From positions 42,230,190 to 42,294,189 of the forward strand of contig CM045761.1 in NCBI GenBank assembly GCA_025200525.1: a DNA stretch of 64,000 nucleotides. Reading direction: 5' to 3'. The position numbers and the translations under genes were made by a program. Below the pieces are notes generated by a model that was not told the origin of the DNA, did no database searches, and worked only from the letters and a program-made list of their open reading frames with translations. Position 1 is the stretch's first letter; each line of letters opens with the position of its first letter. Below are positions 23,967-36,792 of the stretch, in pieces. This stretch comes from Camellia lanceoleosa (lineage: Eukaryota; Streptophyta; Magnoliopsida; Ericales; Theaceae).

Positions 23967-24427
23967 GGTAACGGGTTCTGCTTAGTTTGGGGTTTTTTGA
24001 TGTTGTCAGTAATGGGCACTGCTTAGTTTTGGTTAAAGATGTGGAGTTTATTGCTATTTGGTTTAATTTTCATAATGTTTGGAACAATTTTGATGTTAAG
24101 CACATTTTGTTTTGGATTAAAAATGGAGTTTTTATAGCTTTATTTGGATCTTCATCCATTTGAAAAAGGAGATTGTCTTGATATTAATTGTTGGTAATGG
24201 GTTCTACTTAGTTTGTGCTGTTTTTTTTTTTGTTATCAGTAATGGGTACTGCTTAGTTTTGGTTTAAGATGTGGAGTTTATTACTGTTGTGGTTTAATTT
24301 TCATAACGTCGGAACAATTTTGATGTTTAAGCATATTTTGTTTTGGGTTAAAAATGGAGTTTTTATAGCTTTATTTGGATCATTATCCAATTGAAAATGG
24401 AGATTATGTCTTGATATTAATTGTTGG
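23967..24427 (+). repeat. 226-bp tandem duplication in the RPS17 3' flank
   Basis: Copy 1 (23967-24192) and copy 2 (24193-24427) both begin GGTAAYGGGTTCT and contain ACTGCTTAGTTTTGG, GATGTGGAGTTTATT and AAAATGGAGTTTTTATAGC. It starts 11 bases after the stop codon, so it probably doubles part of the 3' UTR, including polyadenylation context. Confidence 0.9.
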
Positions 24428-24929
24428 TTATTGATCTTGTGGTAGTTTGAGCTTTATCAAGCAATATTTATGTTGTTAATGTTGGGCATTCAATAGTTTG
24501 CTTCAAGTATCAAGAATATAGATGGACCATAGGATTATTTAAATTACTTTTGTGGTATAGTTGATGAGAGGTTCAGGTGTTTGTGGGTTGCTCAGATAAT
24601 ACAATAGATGTATATATTAGTGATTCTGGTAATACTATTTTCAAACCATTTTTGAGCAACTATTTTTTTTCAATTTAATCTGCATATTGTTATTTAATGG
24701 TTTAATTATGACTTTCTTTAGACAGATTAGATGTTAGTCGTGTACAATCTTTTTTTAGAATGGATACTTCTGTGTGGCTAAATGTTTTTTTTTCATGATG
24801 TGATTGTTAGAAAGTTTGATGTTAGTACCAAGGGGAAGATTTGAGGACGTTTTTTGGCTTGTTTTTGTGAGTGTAGTCTTGAGAGATGGAGATTATAACT
24901 GAAATTTTATTTTTATTGGCGCTGTTATA
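24428..24929. other. Intergenic DNA downstream of RPS17
   Basis: AT-rich; no gene or repeat recognised. Confidence 0.5.
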
Positions 24930-25290
24930 GTCTCAAAATGGAAATAAGCCAAAAAGTTTACTGTAGCAACCTTTTTATTTAAAAAAAAAAAAAAAAACCC
25001 TCAGCGGCCGTGACAGTGTAGGGCCACCCTACACTGTCAAAGTGTCAAATTTTTACATCACTTGGGAAATTACACATTTTTGCCTCTTCACATCAATTTA
25101 AAAAATTATAATTTTAGGGACAAATTTGTTATTTTAACTTCAAACATCATTTCAACATGCTTTTCAATACAACAACTCAAATAAAAACTCATCTCATCTT
25201 TTCAAACACAGAAATTAAAATAGCCTACTAAAATAGTTAAAAAGGCAAAAAAATTCTGAAATAGCCATTTCCCAAATGAGGCCATTATGT
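24930..25290. mobile_element. MITE relic with internal perfect hairpin
   Basis: The left end CTCAAAATGGAAATAAGCC and the right end, whose reverse complement is CTCATTTGGGAAATGGCT, make imperfect inverted termini about 355 bp apart. Inside, 25012-25023 and 25027-25038 form a perfect 12-bp stem (GACAGTGTAGGG) with a CCA loop. No clear target duplication was found. Confidence 0.5.
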
Positions 25291-27300
25291 ACTAGATTAT
25301 GGTATTATCTTTTTGTGTTATATTGTTTGTTTTGATTTGGGGAGGTTATAGTGTATTTGAAATTATGTTGATGTTTTCACTGCTAGTTGTTAGTTTCTTG
25401 TCTGAAAACAGAGATTAATGTGGTTTTTGAATGGCATTTTCTATCATCATCTATGGCTCTGTGAGCATTGAATTTTCAACCTAGTACACTACAAATGAGC
25501 TCTTAAGTTGGATTACCCAATACCACCTGCACTCAAGGTTTGGTGGTGAAATTGCTTGATGCTATAGTTATTAAGCCCGGAGGCTTTTAGTCCATTTTGA
25601 TGTGTCATTCATTCTTGCCTTCTGGTTCAATTATATTCTGAGTTGAAAATTCATTGATCAATTCTTGTTATCATTTTTTGTAACAGTAAATGGGATTATA
25701 TTGCAATTCATGTTTAATTGAATTGATTTCAATGAAAAGGTTAGAAGCTGGAACTACTACATTGTTTAGCTATTATGCTTTTGTTTACATTTGAACTGAC
25801 CTGTGAAATCATTTTTTTGGTGTTGATTTTGAAGACAGTGTTCATGTTAGCATCAATGTTTTTGTTGGGGTCCATTGTAGGACTTTTTGGTTAGATATAT
25901 TGTAGTTTTTGCTCTCAATTTACAAGGTTTCACCTGTTAAATACGTTGAAGTACAGCCACATTACTTGCTATGCAGCCCTTCTGATTCATTATACTAATA
26001 ATGGTTGTCTCTACTTTTTGGTGGTTTTTGTGTATGTACCGTTTGAGAATGTTCTTAGTATTTGTTCTTGAGACCCACTAACATTGTTGGCTTGGCATTC
26101 CATTTTATGGTTTATGGGGAAAAATAATTCCCGTCTTGATTTCTAAATTTTGTGTTCGATCTGGCCAGGAAGTGACTTGGATCATAGCAAATGAATGAAA
26201 TTTATTCGTAGTCTCTTCTATCTATTCAAGTGCTCTTGTATATATTGGAGTGACGATGGTTTGGTTTGGAATTAAACTAAGCCCAAACTACTGTTTATTG
26301 TTTCATAAAATTTAGAATCAAGTCAAACCATGAAAAAGCAGTTAAGTTTGATCTGGAATCACAATTTCACGACTTACTCAAATATCAAGTAATATATTAT
26401 TAGTTTACAAACAAAATTGTTTAAATAATTATTTAGAATTAGTTTTATTATTATATAGGAACACTTGTAAGCAAAGAGTTAACAACCAGTGTCTACTATA
26501 AATTATATATATGTATATATGTAAATTAGAACCATAATTATAAATCATGGATCTGTCTATTTTAAGAATCATGATTAAATCATGCATTAAGAAAATCAAA
26601 TCAAACAATACAATTTGATTAAATTGGACCAATTTATGAAATGTTTTTAATTTTTTTGCTAACCCTACAAGTATATGGCCATATTTGTTCCATCAAGAAC
26701 TATTATTCCAACAGTCACTACACTTGGAATTACTTATCCTTTAAATCCATGTTTTGTTTGAGGACATCCCATTCGAATCACACTAATAATCTAACAAAAT
26801 ACATAACAGTCGATCTGAATTTAATATACTCCATATGGGGAATTATTGGATCCCAAAAATGAAATACAAGATGAGAGATTAAAGAGTGATTTGAACTGAT
26901 TGAGTAAATTACAAAATTAATAAAATTTTCTCTCTTGATAATCATTAGTCAATTCAATTATGAAATAGAATATACAATGCAAGAATCTCCAGGTCTTCAG
27001 CCTTAAGAATGCTGATCCTGCCTAATTTAGTTCTTCCATGTTTGTTCTTCCAAACAAACATGGCTCCGTATATTATCCCACATTTAAAATGTGCCTAAAT
27101 TAGTATATTTGTTTAGAATCACTAAGCATGAACTACATAGTCAATACCCCCTTAATCTTCCATTTTGTATCTCACCCCCCACCTCCCATATGGGGATATC
27201 ATGTCCAGATTGTACTATCAGTCTGAAGCTGTATCAGCGAACACTGCCAAAAGTTTAAAAATATTTCTAAGTTACAAATGAAACAAACTTTATCAAAATC
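25291..27300. other. Intergenic DNA between RPS17 and the TLDc gene
   Basis: AT-rich. No conserved ORF; the short ORFs around 26429-26862 have random composition. The two flanking genes converge towards this interval. Confidence 0.5.
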
Positions 27301-27488
27301 AATTTGACATTCAATACTCATTTTTTTTTTTTTTCCTCAGAAAAACAGCATCAGGAACTTTATATGCTACAGGCCTCAAAACTATTAACTGCTACCTGTT
27401 CCTAACCATATAATGATCGGTTCACTTGTCACAAAACTGCAACCAAAGGTGCAATAATACCGTTATGGCATGACAGGCAATCGGGAGG
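27301..27488 (-). other. Probable 3' UTR of the TLDc gene
   Basis: Sequence after the stop TAA (27491-27489) stays non-coding and more GC-rich than the intergenic DNA until a T tract at 27321-27335. The end of the transcript is not defined by a clear signal. Confidence 0.4.
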
Positions 27489-30400
27489 TTACTCGCTTGA
27501 ATTAGCAAGACCAACCATGTTAAGCATATGGCGGTCCTCCTTAAATCTCTCCAGCACAGTACCTTTTGCAGCATCTTGTCTTTCTTGTTGGGCTCCTTTT
27601 GGCACAACCCTCCAGCATTCAATCACTTCTGGGCATATTTGGTTGGTCTTCGAGAGGCAAGGGCTCCCAAAAGTAGTGCAGGCAAAGGTGTGACCCTGAT
27701 CAAAGTTTGCTGAAACAAACAAGCCAAAGTGATTCACCCGTCCTCCAAAACCTATGCCGTTCGGAATGCTCGCTGAACTAAAATTCACAGCACACTGCCA
27801 ATTACAGAGATTTTAAGAATTCTGTCGGTATTGTGGCTCAGGATTAAATAAGAGAGAACAAATTGGCTCATTCTAAATACTATTCATGTTGCCAACTAAA
27901 GAACAAATGCAGTGAAATTCATCCATGCTTTTCAATTTAATCATTAACACTTCTATAGGAACTGCAATACAATCCAAGTGACAAAGTACAACTGAAAATA
28001 ATGTTATTAGTTTAAGATTCTTTATGCTTTAACTAATTCCATAAATCAACACTACATCAGATACCAATGTTTAACCAACAACCATTTAACCAGAATGTGT
28101 CCTTCCAAAAATTGGTGTTGTCTCTCAAAGCACAGCTCTGAGTTCCCATTTTCTTTTCATGACCATACCACTCCACAGCGTACACAAAAAACAAAAGGAT
28201 AGATACAGTAACCAAAAGGCCAAAAGGTATGAACCTTTCAAAATAGAAATTGATAGCTGCAATGTAGTATATTTACATTAGCACACATCAATATTTATTT
28301 CTTTGTGGGATGTAGAGATTTTTCACATTGACTGTCAAGGGTTAGAAATTATCTTCTATATAGAAACTTCAAAACAAGAATACCTCAAATACTACTTTTG
28401 GTAACATTTACGTTTTTCGTTTATGTTTATAAAAAAAAACTGTAAACTAGTTTTTGTTTATTTTTAGAAAAATAAAAACTGAAAACGCATTTGATTTGAA
28501 CAAAATGTTTGAAAAATTTTAAAAACAAAAAAAGCTTCCGTGGTTTGAACAGCTCACAAGGTCCTCCACGTTCCTTCCACATTGCTTCCGTGTTCGTTCT
28601 GAATTTTTCTTCAGTTTTTAAACTTTTGTAAACACATTTTTTCAGTTTATGATTTTTAGCTTAGTTTTTAATTTGAGAGACCTGTTTATAAATCAAAAAC
28701 TTACCAAACAAGTTTATATGACAATTTTTAAATATAAATAGAAAACTGAAAACGGAATGATTACCAAATAGACTTACCCACTGTAAATTGCTATTTGCTC
28801 CAGTGGGCCTGAAAATAGATGCAGTTGGATATAGCTGAAAGAGAAAAGATTTCATATCTCCATAGAAATCAGCATGCCTATCCCAAGGTTGAGATGCATA
28901 ACCTCCATACATATAACCTTCTTTATCCTTAATAATCAACACAGTTGGACCTTCATCATTTCTGCAATTCAATTGAACAATTACTGATTCCACTCCTACT
29001 TAAAAGATAGTAGCAGCAACCAAGAAACTGAAACACAAATGGAAAAGCAGCATGTATAAAATCTTATAGTTTTTCATTTAAAAAAAAAAAGAAAAAAAGA
29101 AAAAAAAAATGCAGCAAGTAGCTACAAAATAATGATCTCCAAGGGTAGGTACAATGTAGTTTCAAATCTGATATACGAACTGATGATGTTCCCATGAATC
29201 ATGATAAGTCTATCTAACTGTTAGGTCTCAGAAGAGCATCTAGTTCTGAAGACGCCAACCAAACAATTAGGGCCTCAGGAAAAGCAGCCACCGTTTAATT
29301 TTTCAAGGAAATGGTTTAGGGAGAGAATAACACCTAAACTAACATGAAATGTTGTAGTGAAAAAGTAAATGAATTTATTTTAATTAAATGAACATATAGC
29401 CTTGACAAAGCAGAATGACAAAAAAGAATTCATGAAGTTGATCTCATCTGATTGGAACACAAGACTTGCTTTAATTATTTCATGACAATTACATCAGCCT
29501 ACTTAATCCCAGTTTCAGACCTGAAGGACTCACACGTTAGCCTATTAACAGAAGTTTCAGTATTGTCATAACAGAAATTGTGAATAACGACTTTTAGTTT
29601 GAAAAATATATATATATATAACGAAAATTCTTATTGAACAAGTAAATAGAAGAAAAAGAAACAAAAGCCTTAGAAGAATGCAATTTACTAATTTGGGACG
29701 TGTTAAAATTAATCCCAGTAACTTCAATCAAAAAATGTTCAACAATATTTATAATTTTTAAAAGCACAGATATGACATGATATGGACACATTGATATGAC
29801 AATTTTAAAAAATCAAGACATGACACGATAGGGGCACAACATATAAATATATTTTTATTTACTTCAATGAAAATAACAACTTCATTTTCGTAAAATATCC
29901 ACATCCACGGCAGATTTATTGCAAACAAGCAATTCATGCAAAAAGTGACCAGAAAAATAGAAGGAAGAGGAGAAAAAATCCTAATATGTTACCGGGCCAT
30001 CAATTTTATACAATCATACAACGTTGTTCCATCTTCAAGTATCCTACTTATAATGAAATAAATAAAATGCAATAAACCTCTTCCAAGACAAATGTAGGTG
30101 CCAAAAATAGGACTTTTCAGTTAATATGTTATACTGAAATGGAATTGCTTTTTATTTTATCAAAACTCTCCCCAGCTCCTGGTGAGTTTTCCTTCCCAAG
30201 CAGGGAACTAAAGAGCCTCGAAAAACTTGAGGCTATCTAAAAATTTGTACTCATTACATCATTCAACTTCAATTCCAAGATAAAGTTAGCACAAAAAGCT
30301 GAAAGAAGAATGGAATCTTCTCAACCAACACCAAGTACAAGGAAAACAAATGAACTTCTCATTAAATCTATTTCAATACTGCTTTAGAGCAACTAGAACA

Positions 30401-33400
30401 GTGTACAAAATAACCGAGCCACTTACAATATGTTGCCCAAGAAGGTGTTGAAACTCAGTCCATTAAATGCACTATGATACACAAGTTTCCATTCATCCAG
30501 CTCTTGTTGGGAAAGGGCTCCTCCAATAAGCCAGGCATATTCCTTCTTCAATAATAACAAATTAGACTCAACATTTTCCAAATGCAGTAGACGAGGAACT
30601 TGAGAACCTGGCTTCCCTGAGTAAAGAAGTCTTGCATTAATAGAAAAGGAAAACAAATATAAAACATTTTACTTAAATCCATTTAAATACTGTTGGAGAT
30701 GGTCTGAATAATACATGTTATCTTCAAGAATCTGGTAAACATTACTTCAGTAAGAAAATGAAACCTAAACAATAAAAACCTGGATCAGATGGTGACAACA
30801 AGCTTCCAAGGTACTTCCTGACTGATGGAAGAAGTGCACACCATTTTCTGAAATCCTCAAAAGACATACTACTTTCAGCACTACCTTCACCACTCTCTGA
30901 AAAACTTGCAGCATTGAGGAAAATACTGATGACAACTTGATGTGAATTTGATCCAGCTTCAGAGTTTCTTTGAGAGAATATATCATCAAGCATCACCATT
31001 AAAACAGATTCTACATCAGACCTGACGATCCCCAAAATCAAACAAATCAGCAAAACAAAAGGAAAAAAATTTGACTGGAAGATTATGTATGAATTATAAT
31101 AGCAAAAATTATTGACTTCTCATCCTTAACAGTCTATGCCAGAAATAGAACACGAACCACTAATAATTTAGATCCCCTTGGAAAAAGACTAATCACCATT
31201 TCTGAAAGTGGAGAAACTTAAATATAACACAAAGACCAAAAATTTAAAATAAAAAAATTAAAAACAAATATGCAGGCGAATTTTTAAATGCTTTTCAAGA
31301 ATTTCTTATATGGGCCATTTTGTATAAAATGAAAAAAAATAATAATAACAATGATTCCAACCTCGGGTTCATCCACAACTGAGATCCCGATGGTCCTACT
31401 TCAATATTTTAAAATTCCATTTTTGGAAACTGTAATCAAAAACTTGTTTTTGAACATGACAGCAGATGGAGCCCCATTTCTATTATTGTCCTTCATTGGA
31501 AGCAAGCATCAGGTAGGTTGTCTTATCCATAGTTTTGAGACCCAAAAGTGTACAGCACAAACCCCTTTTGTAGATCTTTCAATGGTATGAAAGAATCAAA
31601 GATAGCTAAAATCCGTAGCCCTTCCCTTCCACACACATATATGTGTCCAAAGTTGTAAAAGAGGGAATTCGGATATGTCTTAAAAGGTTGTGGATTTAAC
31701 AATCTCCAAAGAAGAAAATTCTTTAGATACACAGTTAACCTATAAATCTGCCTAAGAGTCCTAAGACTAAAGAACCCTAATTGACCTCCCCAGGCTAAAA
31801 GACCAAGTGTTTATAGTTCTACCTCCCCAAGATGCCATCTCCAGTCACATCTAGTAACTGATAAATAAACTCTTCAATCTCGTCTTTTGTTCCTTTCTCG
31901 TAAGTCCCCTGCAATATAAAAATGGAAGCAAATTGATTAAGTTCATATAACTTTGCATTAAGATGCATATATTCATGACCCAATATATGTAATCACATAT
32001 GCATACATACGAACACATGACTGCACTTGCCCAAATTATTCGGTAAATTTACATTTCAAAACTTAAAAACATGCTTCCTATAGGTTTGCAATCATCCATC
32101 TATATTATTAGTTTGCACTTCTTTTTTCCCTGGGCTAGTTTGCACTTCCTAAATCTAAATTATAAGCCATGAATTTTATTGGCTCCGTTTGGTTCAGTTT
32201 TTGAAATTTTGAGTTGTATTTAGATAAGTTGTTGAAAAGAGCTTTGAAAATTGAAAATTTGTTTGGTTTTGAGTTTTGAAAATAATTTTGGGATGATTTG
32301 TAGTTTTTTTTATTTTTGTAGTTGAATAGATGGGTGTGAGAGAAAATTTGATTGATTGATTAATGTGTAGAATGTAAGAATGAGAGGAGAGAGGAGAGAG
32401 AAAAAAACAATTTTGAAAATTGGTAAATCAAACATGTTTTTTGATTTTTTGATCCAAATGTTAATTTAAAAACTAAACCAAATGGTATTATTTTTCCACA
32501 TCACTTATCACTTCCCTCCTGCTTCTTTCAACATCGTCAAAATGATTGCTAACATGCTTGTCAACACAACATATGTTGTTTAACCTACTTCTACATAGAA
32601 TGTTTTGTATTGTCTTGGTAACACATTCTACTCAGTTCCACATGCATCAAAAAAGATGAATAAAATTAATATGTTTCCCTAGCAAGACAGTGCACAGAAA
32701 AATTAAAACAAAATTTGAACTATATTACCCATAGGTACATATTTTCTTGCAATGGTTCTTCTTTAAGCATGTTAAGATTTTCGACACACTTTCACTTGGA
32801 CATGCACATACTCTACCCACATGCAAATGTTAATTACAAAGTTGTAGCCAATAGGGCATCATCCGTGTTCTTATGAAGGGCCAAATCGAAAGCATGGTTT
32901 TGAACCCTATAAGAGCATCTCCAACCCTTCACCTTTTTCTTCATCAAATTTGTTCAACAATTTATATCAACAACTTGATTTGATATAGCTTACTCCAATG
33001 GTGATAATCAACTTTTCATCAAATCTTTTTCAAAATAAAGAACATATCCCAAAGACATCCTTTAAGCAAATCAGGTGAAACAAAATTGATTTCCAATCCT
33101 TCATTTTTTAGCAATTTCATCAAACTTAAGTGAAAAATGATCGATGAAAATTTGATGAAGGATTTTATTCGTCCCTCATTTGATTAAGGCCAAGTTTGGA
33201 AAGACTAAATAAGTGCACTTTTTGTCTTTTTGGACTAAAAAATTGAGGTTGAAAATATGGATGTTTGGGTTAACTTTTCGACTTTTTATAGAAAAATGTA
33301 TAATAAAAAATTGTAAAAATTGATTTTTAGAGGAAAATTTGAATTGGGAGTTGTGCAGCCGTAATTGTTGACTTTTGGTGAATAGTATTAACTTTTTAAC

Positions 33401-36400
33401 TTTTTGAGTAATTTTTTGGCTTTTTGGATTATTTTACACATCCCAAACTTAGCCTAAATATTTGGTGAATCAATTGGATCTCATTTTCACCAAATTTTCG
33501 TCAAATTTAAATTCGATGAAGGATGTGGGGAAAGATTGGAGATTCTCTAAGCCATGTGATAGTGAAGGGTGGAGGCATAGGTGGTATTGAGTACTCCAAG
33601 ATTGCATGTATGACATGAGGTAGTTACAAGTCACTTTTGAGAGAAGGACAAATTTATAAAGAGAAAACCAATTCATGTGGAGGAAGCAAGATACTCAAAA
33701 GAAGAGAACAAAAAAAAGAATAAAACTACCAATGTGTAACAAAGGAACACCACAATTTGGCAGAGAAACCAAGAAGCATCTAGCACTTCATAAAATCCTA
33801 TGTAGTGAGGGCAACCCCTAATGTAAGAGAATCAACATCATAGTTGGGGAATCTAAAATTCACAAAAATGAGCCTAACCAAGATTTTGAAAAGATCAATC
33901 ACTGGCTCTTATAAATTGGAGTGATTCAACACATCTCCCTACCAAAATTCAATTTAAATGATTGTCTTCCTAAAGAATAATGAACCACTGCATTTTTGCC
34001 TCCATCAAACCAACAAGATCAGTGATTTCTGCTCCATTATCTATCTATAATGCAATGGCTCTAATTTAAGTGGAGAGGAAACAATATACACAAGCATATT
34101 CCACAGATAAATAACCAAAGTTGGGCTGACCAACCTAGCTTCAGAATTTGGTATCTCCAAAGCTATACTTTACCCACAGCAGCAGACAAGGCGTCATTCT
34201 GACATGATTCTACATGTTGCAACAATTTCTTCAACATCGTATTTTATTTATTTATTATATCTTTGCTATCCATGACCAACCTCGTGATATCTTCCAAGGC
34301 TTTTGAAGAAAAAGTGAACGGCCTGCATTTCCAAATATGAAGAACTCTCAAATAGTATGGCCATAAAACTAGAAATAGAGATCTCAATTGCATCCTTCAA
34401 TTCAAACAATTCTTCAGTAACACCAGCACTTTATTTTTCTTGTTGCAACTCCTGTTATTTCTCAGTTATGGTAATTGCAGCTTTCTTTTTTTAATGAGTG
34501 AAATTTTATTAATTGAAAAAAGAAGGTGGGTAGGGCCAATTTCACATGAGGAACACACAGCAAAAGAAACATAACTCACAATCTAAGCTATCAAAAATAA
34601 ATAACAAAAGGGAGCCCAACCGCTAAATTAGAAAAACTGAAAACTTTTTTCATGTGATAACCCCTGATATGTGATCCAAAGAAAATTAACAACAATAATA
34701 ATCAGTGATTGTAGAAATTTGACAAGACACTTCTTCCCTACTTCGTGCAAAATCCCTTAATTTCCTGTCTTCATTCAACTTCACATTTATCTATTGATCT
34801 TTAACCAACTTTTACCCAAAAAAGGCTGAAGGCCACACCCTGAACTAATTTCATTAATGGTGCTTACTTTAGAAGTAACAATTTCCTTCTAGCTCCACTT
34901 GGGAAGCCCACCAATATGTTTCACACGGACTTCCTTTTTGCTGCTAATGAGTCCTAGAAACTGGCCTCTATTTGGAACTTTCTGGGGAAATCATATAAGG
35001 TAGCTCAAGCCAGGTTATCACTCTTGGTAGCTAAAGCTTTTAACATTGCACCAAACAACGCCCCTATTTGCACAACAATGACTAACGTACACACCAATAA
35101 AGAAAAGTGATGTGACTCGAGTAGAATATGCTACTACATGAACATGAGGAAGACCAAAAATAGAAAAAAGGAAAAACTTGAATACATTAGGTGAAACGGA
35201 CCAGATGGCCAGCAATTAACGAGTTCAATGGTCCTGAATACTGTTGAATGGGTAGAAAAACAATAAAATTGGGCATATGATTCCAAGCAATTAGGACTCT
35301 CTACGAATGTGAATGTGAGCAAACTAAACTGAGCCAAGTATATGTGCTCTAGCTCAAGGATATCTCCACTTTGAGCTCAGCTCATCGTGATAAAGACAAC
35401 AACTTTTGCTTGTGTGATGGGTAGTTCAGCAGATCACAAGCCAACTCAGCTCAATCAACACATGAATATTCCAGAGCTCCCTTTAGTCCAACATAGATTG
35501 AACTTCCTTGTCTTAAGATGTACAGAGTAAAATGATTTCAGTTCGTGCTGATGCCAGCATCAGGATCACTGATCACACGTACATGTTTTTTCAAAAAGCC
35601 TAAATGAACCATTTATGAGCTAAGATAATGCAGTAACCATGTTACCTACAATGTGGATCGTTCCGATGTGTGGAACGGGAATAGGAATGTAGTACGCCAC
35701 ATGATCTAAAATGTGGTACGACAAGGGTAGACTTATATATATTCTACTAAAAAATTTAAGGTACTTCTAGAGAAATTTTCTTTTAACTATTAGGCATCTA
35801 GTAAAATTTATTTTTATTTATTTTTTCATTTTTGATGTTTTTGTCTTATCAAAACTTAACTCACCTTAAATTTTGCTTCATTATATTTGATTTTTTTCCC
35901 CTCATAATAAGGTAACATTTTAGAAAATATATTGAAAAAAACTTTTGGGATTGCTTCGGAATACTAAATTTACCATTTTAGAACGGAAGTGTACCATATT
36001 TCAGAACGTGTGTATTAATAAGTAATTTCCTAGGGTATTAGCTATTTCTAGTAACACAGTATAGTAATTAAATGACTTATTCACCCAAAAAAAAGTGTAG
36101 TAATTAAAAAGCATTATAATATCTATGTTTTATAATTAATCCTTTGGGACAGAAAGAAATTCAGTCCAACACTCAACTTGATTTAGTTCAATGGACTTTT
36201 ACACGATTTCAGAAAGAAAGCAAGAAAAACCATAAAAACCCAACTAAACAAATAGAAAACAGGACAGTTTCATCCAAATACCCATAGCATGAAATCAATC
36301 AATTGGTTAACATAATCACACAAACTATGAAGTAATAGTATAAAAGCAATGATTAAGTAATGAAGAACTCACTTTAGCAATTACAAGGTCCTGGAAGGTG

Positions 36401-36792
36401 AGTTTTTGATCATGACGATTCTGGGTAACCAAATCAAACATTCGATCACCAAGAGAACCATGAATCCCAAAATACGCCTAAAGGAAGAGGTGAGAGATTA
36501 CAATTTGAATTTGGGAGGAGAATTGGAAGTTAGGGGGGAAGGAGAGAGAGAGAGAGAGAGACCTTGAAAACAGTGGGAGAGATGAAGTGGTTGTTGGTTT
36601 GAGATTGGGCAGCGAGGGATGCGAACAAGGTCTTCAGATCTTCGAGCTCAATTTGGGAGAAAGCTCTACAAAAAGGAAAAAAAGTTAACTTTGAATGAGC
36701 TCCTTATAGAGAGAGAGAGAAAGAGAGAGAGAGAGAAACCTGGTGGCAGAAGAGAAGCGAGGATCGGTGGAAGGTGACTGAGCGTTGCCCAT
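27489..36792 (-). CDS. TLDc-domain protein, MEAK7/TLDC1-like, nine coding exons
   Basis: Exons, in transcript order: 36740-36792, 36563-36665, 36373-36477, 31823-31908, 30780-31021, 30427-30616, 29993-30043, 28778-28961, 27489-27794; all introns are GT-AG and phases agree, giving 439 residues. The start MGNAQSPS fits an N-myristoylation signal (Gly2, Ser6). An EF-hand-like loop, DVTGDGILGRSD, is at residues 107-118. A TLDc domain runs from about 228 to the end: DEWKLVYHSAFNGLSF, GPTVLIIKDKEGYMYGGYAS, SIPNGIGFGGRVNHFGLF, HTFACTTFGSPCLS, ERFKEDRHMLNMVG. TLDc proteins are linked to oxidative-stress resistance and V-ATPase regulation, and MEAK7 to mTOR and lysosomes in animals. The plant role is inferred only. 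Intron 3 is 4.46 kb and MITE-rich. The gene looks intact. Confidence 0.88.
28391..28769. mobile_element. MITE in intron 8 of the TLDc gene, abutting a splice donor
   Basis: Left CTACTTTTGGTAACATTTAC and the reverse complement of the right end, CTATTTGGTAATCATTCCG, are imperfect inverted termini of a roughly 380-bp AT-rich element. Its end lies about six bases inside the intron, just after the donor GTAAGT of exon 8. No transposase and no clear target duplication. Confidence 0.6.
32181..32487. mobile_element. MITE, about 305 bp, in intron 3
   Basis: Left CTCCGTTTGGTTCAGTTTTT and the reverse complement of the right end, ACCATTTGGTTTAGTTTTT, are inverted termini with few mismatches. The body is AT-rich and non-coding. 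TATT occurs on both sides, but the duplication is not certain. A similar end (GGCTCTGTTTGGTTTTTGAG) lies at 36859, just upstream of this gene. Confidence 0.6.
32913..33547. mobile_element. Tourist-like MITE (outer), interrupted, in intron 3
   Basis: Ends GAGCATCTCCAA and TTGGAGATTCTC are inverted copies, flanked by TAA on both sides (32910-32912, 33548-33550). The 3-bp TAA duplication fits the PIF/Harbinger (Tourist) group. It is interrupted by a second MITE; without it, the length is about 365 bp. A relative sits at 54620-55016. Confidence 0.75.
33188..33454. mobile_element. Tourist-like MITE (inner), nested
   Basis: Ends GGCCAAGTTTGG and CCCAAACTTAGCC are inverted, flanked by TAA at 33185-33187 and 33455-33457. 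It lies inside the outer MITE, so it inserted later. Confidence 0.75.
34481..34700 (-). mobile_element. Possible LINE 3' tail in intron 3
   Basis: Read on the minus strand, the sequence ends CAATTAATAAAATTTCACTC and then a poly(A) tract (plus-strand T tract at 34484-34492), like plant LINE 3' ends. The 5' limit and target duplication were not resolved. Confidence 0.3.
36478..36739 (-). repeat. (GA)n tracts in introns 1 and 2 of the TLDc gene
   Basis: GA repeats at about 36541-36560 and 36711-36735 sit just inside the donor of intron 2 and of intron 1, so the pre-mRNA there begins with CU repeats. Both introns are short (74 and 85 bases). Confidence 0.8.

Larger units (their letters stand above)
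31909..36372 (-). other. Intron 3 of the TLDc gene (4.46 kb)
   Basis: It is bounded by GTGAGTTC at the donor and ATATTGCAG at the acceptor on the minus strand. It contains at least three MITEs (32181-32487, 32913-33547 and nested 33188-33454) and a probable LINE tail at 34481-34700. Other introns are 74 to 1031 bases. No independent gene was seen inside. Confidence 0.75.
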
